Positions 24,333 through 32,858 of a DNA stretch of 51,225 nucleotides are shown here, piece after piece. The notes under the pieces were generated by a model, which saw only the letters and a list, made by a program, of their open reading frames with translations, was not told the DNA's origin and did no database searches. A program made the translations under genes and the position numbers. Every line of letters begins with the position of its first letter. The stretch's first letter is position 1. The stretch covers positions 1 to 51,225 of the forward strand of contig LUJQ01000072.1 of assembly GCA_001689485.1 (NCBI GenBank). Reading direction: 5' to 3'. Source of the DNA: Bacteroidales bacterium M6. GTDB taxonomy: Bacteria; Bacteroidota; Bacteroidia; Bacteroidales; Muribaculaceae.

Positions 24333-24372
24333 GGGTGAACAAATGTGGCAATGCGTTGTCGCCGGAAAGGGT

Positions 24373-24380
24373 TATCTTTG
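24373..24380 (+). promoter_or_regulatory. Putative promoter -7 box (TATCTTTG) of the rhamnosidase block
   Basis: TATCTTTG is a perfect match to TAnnTTTG and is followed by C, as is common. It lies 45 nt before the chosen GH106 start at 24426. The expected -33 position (24350-24353) reads AATG, so the upstream box is poor, which would fit an activator-dependent promoter. Confidence 0.55.
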
Positions 24381-24425
24381 CATGTTGAAAAGCGCGTGCG
24401 CCTTATAATCATATTTCTTGTAGCC

Positions 24426-27400
24426 ATGATTTTTTATCGTAGAAAAAGGGGGATTGCTGCCGTGGCCGTGCTGGCGGCATCCTTTGCATTAAGCCAAAGT
24501 TCGAGTGCATCCAATTTAAATATTCAGCCGGCCGGCCATACTGACGCAGTGACATGGCCTGTCACCCCGTCGGCTAATGACAGCCGTCAGGAGCTGGAGC
24601 GTGTTTTCGCCACACCCGGGGAGGTTGCAACGGGGCTGTACTGGTATTGGGTGTCAGGTAACGTCAGCCCCGAAGGGGTTGTTGCCGATGTGCGTTCGAT
24701 GAAACAAGCCGGCATTACGCGTGCCTATATCGGGTTCCAGGGTCTTGGCAAGCATGAAGCCCCTCGTGGCCCGGTGCGTATCCAGACCCCCGAATGGTAT
24801 GAGTGCGTTCGTGCCGCGATGCGCACTGCCGCCGAGGAAGGGATTGAAATCGGTGTGTTCAACTGCCCGGGCTGGAGCCAAAGCGGCGGCCCATGGGTTT
24901 CGCCTGAACAGTCGCAACGTTATCTGGCGACTGTGGAGACCGAGGTGGCAGGCCCCGGGCTACGCACGATAGAGCTGCCCCGTCCGGCAAATTACCTGGA
25001 GGATGTGAAGGTGCTTGCAACCCGCAAACTGCCCCTGTCGACAATCAGTGCCGGTAAGGATTCGATTTCTGCCGAAAACGTGACAAATCTCCGGGCTATG
25101 TTCGACGGCGACCCTTCAACCTCGGCCGGTTTCACATCTGATAAGGCTTCGGTGACCATCGTCCCTGCGAAGAAGGATTTCACGTTGCGTTCGGTGGTAA
25201 TGCGCACAGCCACCCCGGTGCGTGCCGTGATTTCGGTAAAGGCTCTGCAGAACGGCGAATGGAAGGATGTAGGCACATTCGGTGCCGACCGTACCAATAT
25301 GATGATTGAAGTTGGCTATGACATACTAGCCCCTACGGCTGCGGCTTTGCCCGAAACAAAGGGGGACGCCTTCCGCATCGACTTCCAGATTAACCAGCAA
25401 TGCCTTATCCCGGAGCTTGCCGTCAGCGAGGAGCCGGTTGTGAATGTGTATGCCGACCAGATCCTCAGCAAGATGTTCCAGACCCCGCTGCCTTTTTGGG
25501 AGCAATATAAATGGGCGCCCTCTCCGGCATATTCGGCCGATGCCGTAGTGTCGGAAAAGGATGTTGTCGATTTGACCGCGCAGCTTGACGGCGACCGCCT
25601 CACGTGGGATGTGCCGGAAGGGGAGTGGGTTGTTACCCGCACATATATGGCTCCCACAAACGTGCCGAACTCACCCGCGTTGGAAGGTGACGGCAAGGGG
25701 CTTGAAATCGACCGTTGGAACCCTGATGTGCTGAAGCACCATTATGACAGCTTTATAGGTGACATAATGCGCCATGTGCCAGCCGAGGAACGCACCACGT
25801 GGAAATATATCGTATCCGACAGCTACGAGCGTGCCACCCAGAATTTCGGTGATGACTTTGTGGAATATTTCAAGTCGCATTTCGGTTATGACCCCACCCC
25901 GTATCTGCTTACATTCAACGGCACCGTGGTGGGCAGCGCCGACCTTTCGGAGCGTTTCCTTTGGGATGTGCGACGTATGATTGCCGACCGCCTGGCCTAT
26001 GACCACATAGCCGGGTTGCGTGATATGGCCAACAAAGACGGCATGAAACTGTGGCTGGAGCCTTACGGGCACTGGGGATTCCCGGGCGAGTTCCTTATGT
26101 ATGGCGGTCAGAGCGACGAAGTTGCGGGTGAGTTCTGGAGCGAGGGCTCGCTCGGCGATATCGAGAACCGTGCCGCCTCGTCGGCAGCCCATATATACGG
26201 AAAGGGAAAATGCTGGGCTGAGTCGTTTACATGCGGGGGGCATGAATTCAGCCGTTCACCGCGCACTATGAAACAGCGTGGCGACCGTTTCTTTACCGAA
26301 GGAATCAATGCCACGTTGCTGCACTTTATGGTTTCCCAGCCCGACGAGACCCGCATACCGGGTATTAACTGCCCGTTCGGCAATGAGTTCAACCGCAAGA
26401 ACACATGGTTCAGCCACCTGGATTTGTTTACCGATTATTTGAAGCGCGCCAACCATATGCTCCAACAGGGCAACTATGTGGCTGATGTGGCTTATTTTAT
26501 CGGCGAGGATGCCCCGGTTATGACCGGTACCGTCACCCCGTCGCTTCCGCAGGGGTTCCAGTATGACTTCATCAATGCCGAGGTTATCGAGAAAGCGTTG
26601 ACCGCCGATGCCAGTCACAGGCTGACCCTGCCCCATGGCACTTCCTACCGCATCCTGGTGTTGCCGCCGTTGAAAACCATGCGTCCCGGATTGCTCCGCA
26701 AAATCAAGACCCTTGTGGAAGATGGCGCCGTGGTGCTCGGCCCGAAGCCGCTCCGTTCCCCCTCTATGCAGAATTATCCCCAGGCCGATGCCGAGGTACG
26801 CGAAATAGCCGACTACCTGTGGGGGGAAGGTGAAGAACCGCTTACAGGTGTGCGTAAAATCGGGAAAGGTATGGTGATGAACGGGCTGGATATGCAACAG
26901 GCATTCGACATACTCGGCATCACACCTGACTTCACGCATTCGGCAGGGAAGGATGCCGATATAAAATATGCTCACCTCTCCACCCCTGACCGCGACATCT
27001 ATTTTATTGCCAACCAGCAGGAACAACCTCGCGAATTCAGCGCCATGTTCCGCGATGCCGATGGGCGTCAGCCGGAGTTGTGGAATGCTGTCGACGGTTC
27101 GCACCGGCTCCTTCCGGCGTTCGGTGAAATCAACGGCAGGATGAATGTGCCTATGCGCCTCGAACCGATGGAAAGCGTTTTCATCGTGTTTGAGAAAAAT
27201 GCAGGGGGTACTATGGCAGGCAATGCCGGGGTTGCGGCGAATTTCCCTGAGGCCGAAGAACTGATGACGGTTTCCACCCCGTGGAAGGTAACCCTCACCC
27301 CCCTGGTTGGTAAAGGGAAGAGCTTCGAAATGAAAAAGCTTCAGAATCTCACGCTGGAGGCCGATGATTATGTAAAGCATTTTTCAGGTACGGCGACTTA

Positions 27401-27734
27401 CAAGACCACCGTGAAACTGCCCATGATTCCTGAAGGGAAGCGTCTGCTGCTCGACCTGGGGAATGTCCGCGAAATGGCAAAAGTCAAAGTGAACGGGAAA
27501 TATGCCGGAGGGGTGTGGACCCCCCCTTATACCCTCGATGTCACCGATTTGTTGAAAAAGGGTAAGAACGAAATCGAGATAGATGTGGTCAACACATGGG
27601 TTAACCGCCTGATAGGGGATTCCCGCCTGCCTGACGATGAGCGTGAAACATGGTCATACTATCGTACCCACAGCACCAAGACACCCCTGCAGCCTTCGGG
27701 TCTTCTCGAGGATGTGAAGATCCTGGTGAAATAA
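24426..27734 (+). CDS. GH106-type alpha-L-rhamnosidase, exported
   Basis: This 1102-residue enzyme should release L-rhamnose from plant or bacterial glycans. I start it at the ATG at 24426, which gives a basic n-region and a hydrophobic signal segment (GIAAVAVLAASFALSQ); an upstream in-frame ATG at 24345 lies before the -7 box. The N-terminal barrel segment YWYWVSGNVSPEGVVADV is typical of GH106. The region WAESFTCGGHEFSR carries a likely catalytic Glu. A GH2-like sugar-binding jelly roll (about residues 990-1080, GTATYKTTVKLP) ends the protein. The rhamnose catabolic genes directly downstream support the substrate. No T9SS tail is present, so it is probably periplasmic. Confidence 0.87.
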   Translation: MIFYRRKRGIAAVAVLAASFALSQSSSASNLNIQPAGHTDAVTWPVTPSANDSRQELERVFATPGEVATGLYWYWVSGNVSPEGVVADVRSMKQAGITRAYIGFQGLGKHEAPRGPVRIQTPEWYECVRAAMRTAAEEGIEIGVFNCPGWSQSGGPWVSPEQSQRYLATVETEVAGPGLRTIELPRPANYLEDVKVLATRKLPLSTISAGKDSISAENVTNLRAMFDGDPSTSAGFTSDKASVTIVPAKKDFTLRSVVMRTATPVRAVISVKALQNGEWKDVGTFGADRTNMMIEVGYDILAPTAAALPETKGDAFRIDFQINQQCLIPELAVSEEPVVNVYADQILSKMFQTPLPFWEQYKWAPSPAYSADAVVSEKDVVDLTAQLDGDRLTWDVPEGEWVVTRTYMAPTNVPNSPALEGDGKGLEIDRWNPDVLKHHYDSFIGDIMRHVPAEERTTWKYIVSDSYERATQNFGDDFVEYFKSHFGYDPTPYLLTFNGTVVGSADLSERFLWDVRRMIADRLAYDHIAGLRDMANKDGMKLWLEPYGHWGFPGEFLMYGGQSDEVAGEFWSEGSLGDIENRAASSAAHIYGKGKCWAESFTCGGHEFSRSPRTMKQRGDRFFTEGINATLLHFMVSQPDETRIPGINCPFGNEFNRKNTWFSHLDLFTDYLKRANHMLQQGNYVADVAYFIGEDAPVMTGTVTPSLPQGFQYDFINAEVIEKALTADASHRLTLPHGTSYRILVLPPLKTMRPGLLRKIKTLVEDGAVVLGPKPLRSPSMQNYPQADAEVREIADYLWGEGEEPLTGVRKIGKGMVMNGLDMQQAFDILGITPDFTHSAGKDADIKYAHLSTPDRDIYFIANQQEQPREFSAMFRDADGRQPELWNAVDGSHRLLPAFGEINGRMNVPMRLEPMESVFIVFEKNAGGTMAGNAGVAANFPEAEELMTVSTPWKVTLTPLVGKGKSFEMKKLQNLTLEADDYVKHFSGTATYKTTVKLPMIPEGKRLLLDLGNVREMAKVKVNGKYAGGVWTPPYTLDVTDLLKKGKNEIEIDVVNTWVNRLIGDSRLPDDERETWSYYRTHSTKTPLQPSGLLEDVKILVK

Positions 27735-27780
27735 CAGCTTAAATTAAAGGTTACCTGAGATTTTCCAAAACAGATACAAT

Positions 27781-27797
27781 GAAGTCATGATGACTTC
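27781..27797. promoter_or_regulatory. Palindrome upstream of rhaB (operator candidate)
   Basis: GAAGTCATGATGACTTC has 7-bp arms around TGA and lies 33 nt before the rhaB start. No -7 box is seen in this gap, so rhaB is probably read from the GH106 promoter. The palindrome could bind a regulator or mark the end of the GH106 message. It differs by one base from 711-727 in the DUF4491 terminator. Confidence 0.35.
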
Positions 27798-27830
27798 CCT
27801 TAAACTAACGAATAATCACAATCAACGATA

Positions 27831-29312
27831 ATGTCACATTATTTAGCAATAGACCTGGGTGCTACTTCCGGGCGCACAATCCTCGGAACCCTTTCCGACG
27901 GCAAACTGCAATTGGAGGAGCTTACCCGCTTCCCAAACAGCATTGTGCGTCACGGCGGGTGTTGCTACTGGGATATATGGCATCTTTATGAAGAGATGCT
28001 CAGGGGGTTGCGCGAAGCCGCACGCCGCAAAGTAGGGATTACCTCGATCGGTATCGACACCTGGGGTGTGGATTTCGTATGCATCGGTAAGGACGGCCAT
28101 ATCATAGGCACTCCCCGCAGCTACCGTGATACCCACACCGACGGGGAACCGCAACGCTATTTCAACGAGAAAATCCCAGCCCACAGGATATACGAGCTTA
28201 CAGGCATACAGGTTATGCCGTTTAACTCGCTCTTCCAGCTGTCGGCGTTACGTCGCGCCGAATCGCCGGTGCTTGCCGCTGCTGAAAAAATCCTGTTCCT
28301 GCCTGATGCTTTGGCGTTCCTGCTGACCGGCAACATGGTTACGGAATACACCATGGCCTCTACATCGCAGATGGTGAATGCATCTACCCGCCGTCTGGAA
28401 CCTGAAATCCTTGAGAGCCTCGGGCTTGACGAAGGGATGTTCGGCCGACAGGTGATGCCCGGTGAAACCGTAGGCACCCTCACGCCTGAAATCCAAAGCC
28501 TGACCGGGCTGGGTGCAGTGCCTGTAGTGGCTGTGGCCGGTCATGACACCGGTTCGGCAGTCGCCGCCGTGCCTGCTACCGACCGTAATTTCGCCTATCT
28601 CAGCTCCGGCACCTGGAGCCTGATGGGTGTGGAAATCGATTCACCTGTTATCAACGAACGCTCCGAAGCGGAAAACTTCACCCATGAAGGGGGTGTGGAG
28701 GGCACAATCCGTTTCCTTAAAAATATATGCGGCATGTGGCTTCTGGAACGTTGCCGTGAGGAATGGAAACGTGACGGGCTTGACACCGATTATTCCAACC
28801 TGGTGGCGCTTGCCGGTGGGGCGGAGCCTTTCCGGTCGATAATCTTCCCTGACGACCCGGCGTTTGCCAATCCGGCGAGCATGACCGAGGCTATCCGTTC
28901 ATATTGCGAGCGCACAGGCCAGCCTGTGCCCGAATCGCAGGCACAGTTCACACGGTGCATCTACGAGAGCCTTGCCCTGCGCTACCGCCAGGTGTTCGGG
29001 CTGTTGCGTGAGTTTGCACAGTATCCCATCAACCGCCTGCATGTTATCGGCGGCGGCTCGCGCAATGCCCTTCTCAACCAGATGACTGCCGACGCCATCG
29101 GGGCAGATGTGGTTGCAGGCCCGATGGAATGCACTGCCGCAGGCAACATAATGGTGCAGGCCAAGGCCGCAGGCGAGGTTGGCAGTCTCACGGAATTGCG
29201 TGGCGTCATAGCACGGTCGAACGAAACCGCTACTTTCCATCCTGCCGATACCGGCGCATGGGAGGCCGCCTACGACACCTATCTCGACATTATCAAAAAA
29301 GCAAACTCATAA
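27831..29312 (+). CDS. rhaB: L-rhamnulokinase
   Basis: RhaB phosphorylates L-rhamnulose to L-rhamnulose 1-phosphate with ATP. This 493-residue FGGY-family kinase has the N-terminal phosphate motif DLGATSGR (Asp8) and the central GHDTGSAVAAVP and YLSSGTWSLMG segments. The C-terminal adenosine motif is VIGGGSRNALLNQM. The length fits bacterial RhaB (about 480-490). It lies 96 nt after the GH106 gene. Its TAA stop (29310-29312) is at the same time the first three bases of the repeat element at 29310-29496. Confidence 0.95.
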   Translation: MSHYLAIDLGATSGRTILGTLSDGKLQLEELTRFPNSIVRHGGCCYWDIWHLYEEMLRGLREAARRKVGITSIGIDTWGVDFVCIGKDGHIIGTPRSYRDTHTDGEPQRYFNEKIPAHRIYELTGIQVMPFNSLFQLSALRRAESPVLAAAEKILFLPDALAFLLTGNMVTEYTMASTSQMVNASTRRLEPEILESLGLDEGMFGRQVMPGETVGTLTPEIQSLTGLGAVPVVAVAGHDTGSAVAAVPATDRNFAYLSSGTWSLMGVEIDSPVINERSEAENFTHEGGVEGTIRFLKNICGMWLLERCREEWKRDGLDTDYSNLVALAGGAEPFRSIIFPDDPAFANPASMTEAIRSYCERTGQPVPESQAQFTRCIYESLALRYRQVFGLLREFAQYPINRLHVIGGGSRNALLNQMTADAIGADVVAGPMECTAAGNIMVQAKAAGEVGSLTELRGVIARSNETATFHPADTGAWEAAYDTYLDIIKKANS

Positions 29313-29496
29313 GTAAGTCATAAAAATTATTACGTTAATGATTGCTTTTGAAACTTTATATCCCCGTCGGAGTCTTTCCGGCGCTTTTCCCTCTCTTCAT
29401 CAGTCGTGTAGCTCGCTACACTCCTTCTTCATCGAGCGAAAATCACTCGAAAAGGCTTCCGCCGGAAATATAAAATAATTTTTACGACTTACATAA
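29310..29496. repeat. Dispersed palindromic element, full copy B, between rhaB and rhaA
   Basis: This ~187-bp element begins with TAAGTAAGTC, whose TAA is the rhaB stop codon, and ends TTTTTACGACTTACATAA, 18 nt before the rhaA start. The outer ~20 nt pair with each other. Inside, TTTATAT (29355-29361) can pair with ATATAAA (29468-29474), and TTTCCGGCG (29375-29383) with CGCCGGAAA (29460-29468). The 27-nt core at 29401-29427, with hairpin GTGTAGCTCGCTACAC, is identical to 238-264. It separates two genes that normally sit close together, so it looks like an insertion. Confidence 0.85.
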
Positions 29497-29514
29497 CTAA
29501 AACATAACATAACC

Positions 29515-30765
29515 ATGAACACCCAACAGATTGAACAAGCCTACGAAATTGCCAAACAGCGTTATGCCGAACTCGGCATCGATACCGATAAGGCTCTCGA
29601 TACCCTTCAGAACGTGCAGATTTCACTGCACTGCTGGCAGGCCGACGATGTTGCCGGATTCGAATCGAGCGGTGACCTCACCGGCGGTATCCAGGTAAAC
29701 GGCAACTATCCCGGTAAGGCCCGCAACATCGAGGAACTGCGTGCCGACCTTCTGAAAGTATGCTCGCTTCTCGGTGGCAACCACCGCATCAACCTCCATG
29801 AAATCTATGGTGAGTTCGGCGGTGAGAAAGTTGACCGCAACGAAGTGGAGTTGAAGCATTTCCAGGGCTGGATCGACTGGGCAAAGGCCAACAATCTCAA
29901 ACTTGACTTCAATTCCACCTCGTTCTCACATCCCAAATCGGGCAGCCTCACATTGAGCAATCCCGATAAAGGCATCCGTGATTTCTGGATTGACCACACA
30001 CAGCGTTGCCGTGCTATCGCCGACGAGATGGGACGTCAGCTCGATGACAAGTGTATCATGAACCTTTGGGTTCACGACGGGCAGAAGGAGATGACTGTGA
30101 ACCGTATGCTCTACCGTTCCATCCTCAAGGACTCGCTCGATGAAATCTACAAGAAGGAATACACCCATATGAAGGACTGCCTGGAATCGAAGGTTTTCGG
30201 TATCGGGCTTGAGGCGTTCACCGTGGGCAGCAACGATTTCTATATGGGCTACTGTGCCCAGAACAATAAGATTGTCACTCTCGACACCGGCCACTTCCAT
30301 CCCACCGAGGTTGTAGGCGACAAGGTTTCGTCGGTGCTCCTGTTCTGCCCCGAAATCATGCTCCATGTTTCGCGCCCCATGCGTTGGGACAGCGACCACG
30401 TGACCCTTATGGACGAGTCGACTCTCGAACTTTGCATGGAAATCACCCGTTGCAACGCTCTCGACCGCGTGCATATCGGTCTCGACTACTTCGACGGTTC
30501 CATCAACCGTATCGGCGCTTATGTGGTGGGTGCACGCGCAACCCAGAAATCAGTGCTCCGCGGCCTTCTCGAACCGGTTGCCAAGCTTGGCGAACTCGAA
30601 CTCACCAACCGCAATTTCCAAAAGCTTGCATTGATGGAGGAAGCCAAGGCTATGCCTTTCGGCGATGTATGGAACATGTTCTGCCTCCGCAACAACATAC
30701 CCGCCGGTGCCGACTTCATCGCCGACATCGAGAAGTATGAAGCCGAAGTAACCTCTAAACGCTAA
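29515..30765 (+). CDS. rhaA: L-rhamnose isomerase
   Basis: RhaA interconverts L-rhamnose and L-rhamnulose, the first catabolic step, and uses Mn2+ or similar metals. The 416-residue protein has the family's N-terminal LDTLQNVQISLHCWQADDV and the metal-site region LDFNSTSFSHPKSG. The later segments NLWVHDGQKEM and TLDTGHFHPTE contain candidate metal and catalytic His and Asp residues. Length matches E. coli RhaA (419). It begins 18 nt after the inserted repeat element, so its translation start lies in a leader shaped by that element. Confidence 0.96.
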   Translation: MNTQQIEQAYEIAKQRYAELGIDTDKALDTLQNVQISLHCWQADDVAGFESSGDLTGGIQVNGNYPGKARNIEELRADLLKVCSLLGGNHRINLHEIYGEFGGEKVDRNEVELKHFQGWIDWAKANNLKLDFNSTSFSHPKSGSLTLSNPDKGIRDFWIDHTQRCRAIADEMGRQLDDKCIMNLWVHDGQKEMTVNRMLYRSILKDSLDEIYKKEYTHMKDCLESKVFGIGLEAFTVGSNDFYMGYCAQNNKIVTLDTGHFHPTEVVGDKVSSVLLFCPEIMLHVSRPMRWDSDHVTLMDESTLELCMEITRCNALDRVHIGLDYFDGSINRIGAYVVGARATQKSVLRGLLEPVAKLGELELTNRNFQKLALMEEAKAMPFGDVWNMFCLRNNIPAGADFIADIEKYEAEVTSKR

Positions 30766-30797
30766 ATTGCCGACGGCAGTCAACCGATATTATGTCA

Positions 30798-30832
30798 ATT
30801 TGCAGGGATACACGGGGTGTATCCCTGCAAAT
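30798..30832 (+). terminator. 15-bp hairpin inside the rha operon (rhaA-rhaT)
   Basis: ATTTGCAGGGATACA (30798-30812) pairs perfectly with TGTATCCCTGCAAAT (30818-30832) around the loop CGGGG. It lies 32 nt after the rhaA stop and 34 nt before the rhaT start. There is no U-run, so it probably protects the rhaBA message or attenuates rhaT rather than ending transcription fully. Confidence 0.7.
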
Positions 30833-30866
30833 GATATAGGAAAGACGCCGGATAATACTCAAAATC

Positions 30867-31898
30867 ATGCTTCTGATAGGTTTGCTTATCATTGCCGTAG
30901 GGGCTTTCTGCCAAAGCAGTTCCTATGTGCCTATTAACAAAATCAAGTCGTGGTCGTGGGAGAGCTACTGGATTGTGCAGGGGCTTTTCGCATGGCTGGT
31001 ACTCCCGTTCATGGGGGCATTGCTGGCGGTGCCTGCGGGGCATTCGCTCTGCGACCTTTTCACCGCCGACCAGTCGTTCAACATATGGATGACCATCCTT
31101 TTCGGCGCCCTGTGGGGCGTGGGCGGCCTTACGTTCGGCCTTTCCATGCGCTATCTTGGCGTGGCACTGGGGCAGTCGATAGCCTTGGGCACATGTGCCG
31201 GGCTTGGCACAATCATGGGCCCGGTGCTGCTCAATCTCTTCTTCCCTGAGAACGACCCTCTGTCGCAGCTCACCTTCTCCGTAATCCTAGGTGTGGTGGT
31301 TACCCTTGCCGGTATAGCCATTATCGGTGTGGCCGGTTCGATGAAGGCTGCGTCGTTGAGCGAGGCGGAGAAAAAAGCCGCCGTGAAGGATTTCAATTTC
31401 CCGAAAGGGATTACGATTGCCCTCTTGGCGGGTTTCATGAGCGGGTGTTTCAACGTCGGCCTGGAGTTCGGCAGCGGCATTAATTTCGGTGACCTTACCC
31501 CGGCCATGTACAAGACCCTTCCGGCAACATTCCTGGTTACGCTCGGCGGCTTTGTGACCAATGCCGTCTATTGCTTCTATCAGAACAGCAAGAACCGCAC
31601 CTGGGGTGATTATGCGAAAGGCAATGTATGGTTCAACAACATCCTGTTCTGCCTTCTTGCCGGTGCGCTGTGGTATAGCCAGTTCTTCGGTCTCGCCTTG
31701 GGAAAGGGGTTCCTTACGGGGTCGCCAACGCTCATGACCCTTTCGTTCTGCATCCTGATGGCGCTCAACGTGGTGTTTTCCAATGTGTGGGGCATCATCC
31801 TTAAAGAGTGGAAAGGTTGTTCGGGCAAAACGATTGCCACCCTTGTGGCCGGCATCGTTGTCCTGATTGTGTCATGTTTCCTTCCGCAGTTGATTTAG
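30867..31898 (+). CDS. rhaT: L-rhamnose/proton symporter
   Basis: RhaT imports L-rhamnose with protons across the inner membrane. The 343-residue protein shows about ten hydrophobic segments, as expected for the RhaT (DMT superfamily) family, with conserved-looking loops such as PINKIKSWSWESYW near the N-terminus and TFGLSMRYLGVALGQSIALG. Length equals that of E. coli RhaT (344). It lies 101 nt after rhaA and 30 nt before rhaD. A hairpin in the upstream gap could set its level apart from the enzymes. Confidence 0.94.
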   Translation: MLLIGLLIIAVGAFCQSSSYVPINKIKSWSWESYWIVQGLFAWLVLPFMGALLAVPAGHSLCDLFTADQSFNIWMTILFGALWGVGGLTFGLSMRYLGVALGQSIALGTCAGLGTIMGPVLLNLFFPENDPLSQLTFSVILGVVVTLAGIAIIGVAGSMKAASLSEAEKKAAVKDFNFPKGITIALLAGFMSGCFNVGLEFGSGINFGDLTPAMYKTLPATFLVTLGGFVTNAVYCFYQNSKNRTWGDYAKGNVWFNNILFCLLAGALWYSQFFGLALGKGFLTGSPTLMTLSFCILMALNVVFSNVWGIILKEWKGCSGKTIATLVAGIVVLIVSCFLPQLI

Positions 31899-31928
31899 CA
31901 TATAATAATCCAAATTATTCACTTAACT

Positions 31929-32738
31929 ATGTCAGTACTAGATAACCGCCCGGCGTTGAAAGCCGAGGTTGAAAAAGTTGCCGAGGTAGCAGGCTACCTT
32001 TGGGAAAAAGGGTGGGCCGAACGTAACGGCGGCAACATCACAGTCAACATCACCGATTGCGTGGATGATGAAATGCGGGCTATGCCTGCCATTACCGAAC
32101 CGGTTGCCATAGGCGCCACCCTCCCGAATCTCAAAGGAAAATGGTTTTATTGCAAGGGCACGAACCGCCGCATGCGCGACCTTGCACGCTTCCCTATGGA
32201 AAATGGTTCGATTATCCGGATCTGCGACGATTGCGCACACTACGAAATCGTGGCCGACGCCCCTGTCAAGCCCACTTCGGAACTCCCCTCGCATCTGAGC
32301 GTCCACAACTATCTGATTGCGAAGGGTTCGACTTACAAGGCTTCGGTGCATACGCATCCCATCCAATTGGTGTCGATGAGCCATAACAAGGCATTCCTTG
32401 AAAAAGATGTGCTCACAAACATCCTGTGGAGCATGATTCCCGAAACCAAGGCATTCTGCCCGCGTGGGTTAGGTATCGTGCCTTACATGCTTCCGTCATC
32501 GGTAGAACTTGCCGACGAGACTATCAAAGCCATCGACGACAATTACGATGTGGTTATGTGGGAAAAGCACGGAGTGTTCTCTGTGGCCGACGATGTGATG
32601 GAGGCTTTCGACATGATCGATGTGCTCAACAAAAGTGCCGTTATCTATCGTGATGCGTGTGCCATGGGCTTTGTGCCCGACGGCATGACACAGGAACAGA
32701 TGCGTGAGCTGTCGACAGTGTTCAATCTACCGAAATAA
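31929..32738 (+). CDS. rhaD: L-rhamnulose-1-phosphate aldolase
   Basis: RhaD splits L-rhamnulose 1-phosphate into dihydroxyacetone phosphate and L-lactaldehyde. The 269-residue class II aldolase has the phosphate-binding ERNGGNITVN near residue 35. The zinc ligands are expected at His141 and His143 (ASVHTHPIQL) and His214 (WEKHGVF). It lies 30 nt after rhaT and completes the pathway. No lactaldehyde reductase or dehydrogenase gene is adjacent. Confidence 0.95.
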   Translation: MSVLDNRPALKAEVEKVAEVAGYLWEKGWAERNGGNITVNITDCVDDEMRAMPAITEPVAIGATLPNLKGKWFYCKGTNRRMRDLARFPMENGSIIRICDDCAHYEIVADAPVKPTSELPSHLSVHNYLIAKGSTYKASVHTHPIQLVSMSHNKAFLEKDVLTNILWSMIPETKAFCPRGLGIVPYMLPSSVELADETIKAIDDNYDVVMWEKHGVFSVADDVMEAFDMIDVLNKSAVIYRDACAMGFVPDGMTQEQMRELSTVFNLPK

Positions 32739-32858
32739 ACAAATCAAACAAATCGCTCATTCTCCTCTTTCCTAACCTATAACGCGCATCTGACCTGCGT
32801 GATTTTGATATAGAGGTCATTATGATTTCATAACCCGGATTCAAGGAAAATTTTGCAG

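Noticed and set aside
26256..27380. Long open frame (374 codons) on the minus strand inside the GH106 gene
   Set aside because: It lies wholly antisense to a clear enzyme gene, has no recognisable domain, and such frames are expected in genes with GC-rich third positions.
29310..29496. Insertion sequence or CRISPR-like repeat between rhaB and rhaA
   Set aside because: No transposase frame is present and there is no regular repeat-spacer pattern; it fits a non-coding palindromic element.
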